DNA of 64,000 bases from Haliclystus octoradiatus (Eukaryota > Cnidaria > Staurozoa > Stauromedusae > Haliclystidae), in contig OU744447.1 of assembly GCA_916610825.1 (NCBI GenBank), positions 29,648,561 to 29,712,560 of the forward strand, read 5' to 3'. The notes below the pieces were generated by a model. That model was not told the DNA's origin, made no database searches, and saw only the letters and a program-made list of their open reading frames with translations. Position 1 is the first letter of the stretch. Each line of letters opens with the position of its first letter. The translations under genes were made by a program, and so were the position numbers. Positions 60,301 to 64,000 of this stretch are shown here, one piece after another.

Positions 60301-62969
60301 TGAAGACAACATTTTCACAACATTTGATAAAATTTCGCATCAATGTTGCGAAAATGCTTGCTTCATCTGGCCACCCCAGCCAGCAATTTGCCATCGTATT
60401 AGCTAGCACCGGCGATTGATGTTGTGAAAATGCCGGCAAAATGCTGGCTAGGGTGGCCAAACGAAGCCAGCATTTTCCCAACATCAATCGCCGGTGCTAG
60501 CTAATACGATGGCAAATTGCTGGCTGGGGTGGCCAAATGAAGCCAGCATGTTCACAACATCGAAGAGAACAATAGAATGTTGGCCAACATTTTGTTCATC
60601 ATTGAAGTGGCAGATTGGTCGGATATTTCTCCTGTAAGCCATTATATTTATTTTGAACAACTGAGAAACTGCATGAAACAGTAACTCAATGAATTTGTAT
60701 ATGACTCTACAAATATTCACTGTGTTTGGCTTTTGCGTTTTATGACTTGCAAGTGAATGCCATATGTAAGTAATTATCGGTTGTTTGATTTTTCATAAAT
60801 TTCTTGAAATCGATGGGGTCAAGCTCGGTTATTGGGAAATGGCGTTATTGACGTTAACCAATCAAATTGCAAGAATAAATCGTAGCAGATCCTTGATGTA
60901 TTCTAACTATATACATATATATCTATATGTCATTGTTTTATCGATGCAACTTAGTAAAATTAATAATTTTTTTGTTTGATACAACTTATCGAGGCTATTA
61001 AAAAATATTTCTTATGTCAATCTAGCCGGTGACAGATGTTAAAATAAATTTGAATTTTTTTTAATCCAACCTCATGAAATAAAACTTGATTAGATTAAAG
61101 TAGATCATAGTATTTAGATTGAATAATTCTCCATAGTTACCAATTGTTGAAATAAATCAGATTAATCGTGAGGGTTTGTATAATGTGATTAACTGAATTG
61201 ACGAAAGGAATTGAAAAAAAGGAAGCTTTTCTCAGATTGCCTTGTTGTGCAAACATCGATTTTAAACCGTTATAAATAGTTTTATTATGATTTATTGCAT
61301 GATCTTATAGCCCGAGTATTTATACACAGGCTCGGCTATATTTAATATATTTTAATGTCCTATAGTGAGAAGGATTTGTAAAAAACTAAAGCGTATTTTG
61401 TAACAATGCAAGTGTGAAAAAAACGAGAAATTTTATGAGTAATTCATGAATGATTTAATTAAAATTTATATTAATCTCCTTCATGTTTATGAGATCTCAA
61501 TTATTATAGTATGCTATCATATGGAGTAATTAATAAAGGGCGTCACGTGAGTGGGAGCCTTAGATTCCCCCTGTATTCGATCGTCAAGCTTTAATTATTT
61601 ACAAATAAATAAAACAACAACAACACGTTCAACAAAATTTTCTATTATAGGGGATTTAAACAGCAATAGGATAGAATGTATTGTAGACCTGATAGTGAGC
61701 ATAGTATATGTATTAACTGTTTGATTTTCTGGAAATATGAATGTCAAACACGCTATCGATTGAAGATCAATTCTACGGACGAGAATTAAAGACAGAGCTA
61801 AAATCAATCATTGAGCCTATATAGCATATCTGTATTGATTTAAATTATTTTACAGTTTTATCAAAAATTTAGGCCATATTGACAGAAAACAATTATTGAT
61901 CGCACCTTTTGGCCATTTTGATTCAATATTCCAGAGAAGGCAATATTGTCGTTTCTGAATTGAATTCAGCTCGACCAATCATAACGTTAGACTTTATTCT
62001 TGACATGTTGATCATTTATTATATAGTTTGTCATATAATTATGTGAATAATTTGGGACACTAGCTCGCTTCTTTGCATATGGGATCCAGGCAAAATAAAA
62101 TGCATATTTCATGAAAGGTATAGCGTTAATTTAAGCGCAATAGTAAAACAAACGCTCTCATCGTAGCATCTAACACGCATTCCCTATAGCCTACATATAT
62201 TTTTTTATCACTACTGTTTTATCTTAAGTTCTAAGATACGAAACAAGACCTTGTAGAAATCTTATTATGGACATTTCTTTTCTATGAACTTTTGATCCGT
62301 GGAAACGGTTTTATCTACAAAAGCATAGATAAAACATGTCTGTAAAATAACAATTGATTTCATGTTGAAGATATACAAAAATGACTATTCATAAATTGCA
62401 TGGCTACGTGTGAGATGTTGTGAATAGTTTTATAAAGTAACTCTGAAATGTTTAGAGGTATAATGATAATGTTAAGCCTTACCAAGTCTACAAGTTGGAC
62501 ATAAGCAATTCCAATAATGACCTTAACTGGATCTGTCTTTCGCTTCACTGGACGGATTCGATTGTCAAAATTGTTGAATAGAAAACCAAGCAGCCTATTT
62601 TCTGCATCATCTGTGGACATGGTTTCTGAGGAAAGAAATTTGTGAAATATTTAAATAATTCAGAAGCAATTTACATTAAATTTAATTTGACATTCGGCCA
62701 ATAATTTAGGGACTGCCTAGATTTCTAATAAGTTTAATTGTTATTATTTTTTATCCTGCAGAATGCTAACATTTATTCAAAATGCACTTCTGCGTTGCCG
62801 GATATTCAAAAACCCACAGGAACACGAGTAAATTAACATAGATATAAATTATCAAAACATTCCAAATCAACTTTGCACAGTAAACTGTGGTTTAGAATAT
62901 TGGCTAGAATAATTTACCTGCTAATAAAATTGTTGGAAATATAAACATCACAGCTAGTGAAATCCACAT
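54393..62969 (-). CDS. Nicotinic acetylcholine receptor alpha-type subunit, six exons, 496 aa
   Basis: Pentameric ligand-gated cation channel subunit. Exons: 62918-62969 (signal peptide MWISLAVMFIFPTILLA), 62483-62625, 58392-58436 (45 nt), 56764-56873 (110 nt), 55972-56271, 54393-55233. All GT-AG, phases join, 1491 nt. The 45- and 110-nt exons match sizes conserved across nAChR genes. Loop D NVWIRQTW; loop A WLPDIMLYN; Cys-loop CNIDIKYFPFDDQLC with 13 residues between Cys; loop B FGSWAFHG; loop C KYSCCPEKY with the adjacent Cys pair that defines alpha subunits. M1-M4 are in the last exon, with a 130-residue cytoplasmic loop and a short tail (GLKGFGQNMMD). M2 reads GERVGLAIESFLSLSFLCL: Glu at -1' and 20' and Leu at 9' are kept, but 2' is Gly and 6' is Glu. 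I cannot assign a vertebrate orthologue. Confidence 0.95.
55735..55819. repeat. Partial copy of the CACTACCAACAC MITE (receptor intron 5)
   Basis: Shares TTTCATGG...TTTTCATGGTTTC and GTGTTGGTAGTG with the ends of the element at 58101-58328. Only one end is clear here. Confidence 0.5.
57682..57855. repeat. ~30-bp minisatellite in receptor intron 3
   Basis: About five degenerate units of GTCAAATGTTACTTTTTGATG followed by TTTTTGAAA. They create an artificial Phe/Leu/Val-rich open frame (57650-57910) that should be ignored. Confidence 0.8.
58101..58328. repeat. MITE with CACTACCAACACCAA termini (receptor intron 3)
   Basis: Left end GCACTACCAACACCAATACG, right end CATGGTTTTCGTGTCAGTAGTG, inverted and imperfect. 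The interior has CCATGAAAA/TTTCATGG motifs in both directions. It lies just downstream of exon 3 in transcription order. Confidence 0.65.
58835..59546. mobile_element. Foldback element family, copy 2 (receptor intron 2)
   Basis: Same order as 23505-24490: GGACAAATGAAGC near 58843, TTGTTCGCTGAAAC, TTCGATGTTGTTAAATGCTGG, then the shared core (GTTACGTAATGACAACAGTTTGG, TTCATTTTCTGTAGCAG in part). It ends with GTTGTGAAAATGCTGGCTTC near 59490. Core and termini are both conserved, so this is a true second copy. Confidence 0.75.
60291..60620. mobile_element. Foldback element family, copy 3 (receptor intron 2)
   Basis: An array of the termini only: GGCCAAATGAAGACAACATT, GGCCACCCCAGCCAGCAATT, then AGCTAGCACCGGCGATTGATG and its inverted copy near 60485-60505. 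It can form a very long hairpin (60398-60425 against about 60483-60510). The AT-rich core of copies 1 and 2 is absent. Confidence 0.7.
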
Positions 62970-64000
62970 CGTCAGAATCCTGAAAGATAAATTCAAGTTA
63001 TCTAATTATACTTCCAATCAATGCAATAAAAAAATTCAAACCAACAAAAATATATATAATACAATGTGATGCCTAAGTTTTAGAACCTTTGAGTTGATGA
63101 AATGCTACCTTTCTGCTTCTGTTAATTGATATCTTGTCTATAGTATAAAAACGCAGCATCTTAGAACCATGTTTATATGATGTCTGGTTAACATTACCCC
63201 TATAAGTGCAGCTGGTCCTTCACAAGTTATTGTTTTATGAAATACGACAACCAAGGGCCAATTTTAAGTAAGGCACCTACAATATATTTTGTCACCTTTA
63301 GATAATTGTTTTGACGGTATTATGATGTAGAACAACAAAACCCAGTGGCCATCTATTAATAATTCAGGTTAGGTTGAATATTTTCTTATGCCGCCAATCA
63401 AAGCAAACTGAAGTAAAACGTGTTCATGCTCAAATGAACATTTTTCAAATTAAAAGCTTCACATTGCTAATAAATATTCATTTTTGGATAAATAACCGTG
63501 CAAATAGTATATTGTTTTTCCTATAGTAACATGCTTTTACATGTTGTTATTTTGATTAAACTATTAAATTTGGACAGGTGTATTGCTAAATTTCGGATTC
63601 GTTAGACCTGGCTTTGTGGAAAGGACCGATAGGCTTAATTTTGAAGACATGGTAGATAACGATCTTGCAAAATAAGAAAACTGTCTGTATTCTAAAAGTG
63701 CTTTGCAATCGAAGTCATCGTAGCTTTCCTGGTGATATGTTATGAAATTATTATATTGATGTTGTGAAAGTGTACGATCCAAAACTATCGGTAAGTTTGA
63801 CTTTTACTTATCAAACAAGAATAAAACTGATTATAACTTTCTATGTTATGTATACGTACTCTCTGTTTTGAAGGTGTTAAATTAGACATTTTGTTGTCAA
63901 AATCAACAAGGTGTGATAGTATCGCTCTTGAGTGCGCCATATACTTACTACTTACAAATATGGAATGTTTTATATGTAAATAGTACCAACTATGATCATT
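62970..64000. other. Upstream region of the receptor gene
   Basis: On the minus strand a splice acceptor TTATCTTTCAG|GATTCTGACG sits 10 nt before the receptor ATG. So the 5' end comes either from an upstream untranslated exon or from a trans-spliced leader. I cannot identify the upstream exon or a promoter in the remaining 1 kb. Confidence 0.45.

Overview
This is eukaryotic, AT-rich nuclear DNA from an invertebrate animal. The genes have phase-consistent GT-AG introns, and the space between them is filled with retrotransposons, foldback elements and short inverted-repeat (MITE-like) elements. The gene set (mitochondrial carrier homolog, NME5-type nucleoside diphosphate kinase, UDP-glycosyltransferase, nicotinic acetylcholine receptor subunit) shows a bilaterian-type metazoan. 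A tunicate is my best guess, with low confidence; nothing in the window fixes the species.

Positions 1-11.7 kb hold two housekeeping/ciliary genes head to head. An MTCH1/2-like mitochondrial carrier homolog runs leftwards from 7694 in six recognisable exons, and its 3' end lies outside the window. An NME5-like protein (NDK domain plus Dpy-30-like tail, 212 residues, six exons) runs rightwards from 7805 (or 7775) to 11694. Only about 80-110 bp separate the two start codons, so they probably share a bidirectional promoter. Their introns carry a tRNA-like SINE and several inverted-repeat elements.

Positions 11.7-28 kb hold one small unrecognised intronless ORF (13504-13890), a complete minus-strand TRIM-like miniature LTR element with a 5-bp target duplication (14500-15471), hairpin MITEs, a LINE reverse-transcriptase remnant, an intronless UGT gene with one frameshift (19423-21001) and its inverted, broken paralog (24.5-25.7 kb). 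A 2-kb TTAA-flanked element with about 190-bp terminal inverted repeats lies at 25803-27829.

Positions 28-46.4 kb are a nest of mobile elements. A DIRS/Ngaro-like retroelement (gag at 28.1 kb and 33.3 kb, RT-RNase H at 44.9-46.4 kb) was split by two Ty3/Gypsy elements: A, 28644-33327, target duplication gggag; and B, 33938-43779, target duplication ccttg. The 5' LTR of B was then split by a 5-kb element (34015-39067) with about 0.72-kb inverted arms. That element encloses a third, 5'-truncated Gypsy element, C, whose pol is still open for 806 codons. Element D (46825-51012) is a separate Gypsy with two identical 159-bp LTRs but a broken reading frame.

Positions 51-64 kb hold a LINE 3' end and a complete six-exon alpha-type nicotinic receptor subunit gene on the minus strand (62969 down to 54393, 496 residues). 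Its agonist-site residues are intact, but its pore helix is unusual. Its introns hold a minisatellite and several copies of the window's inverted-repeat families.
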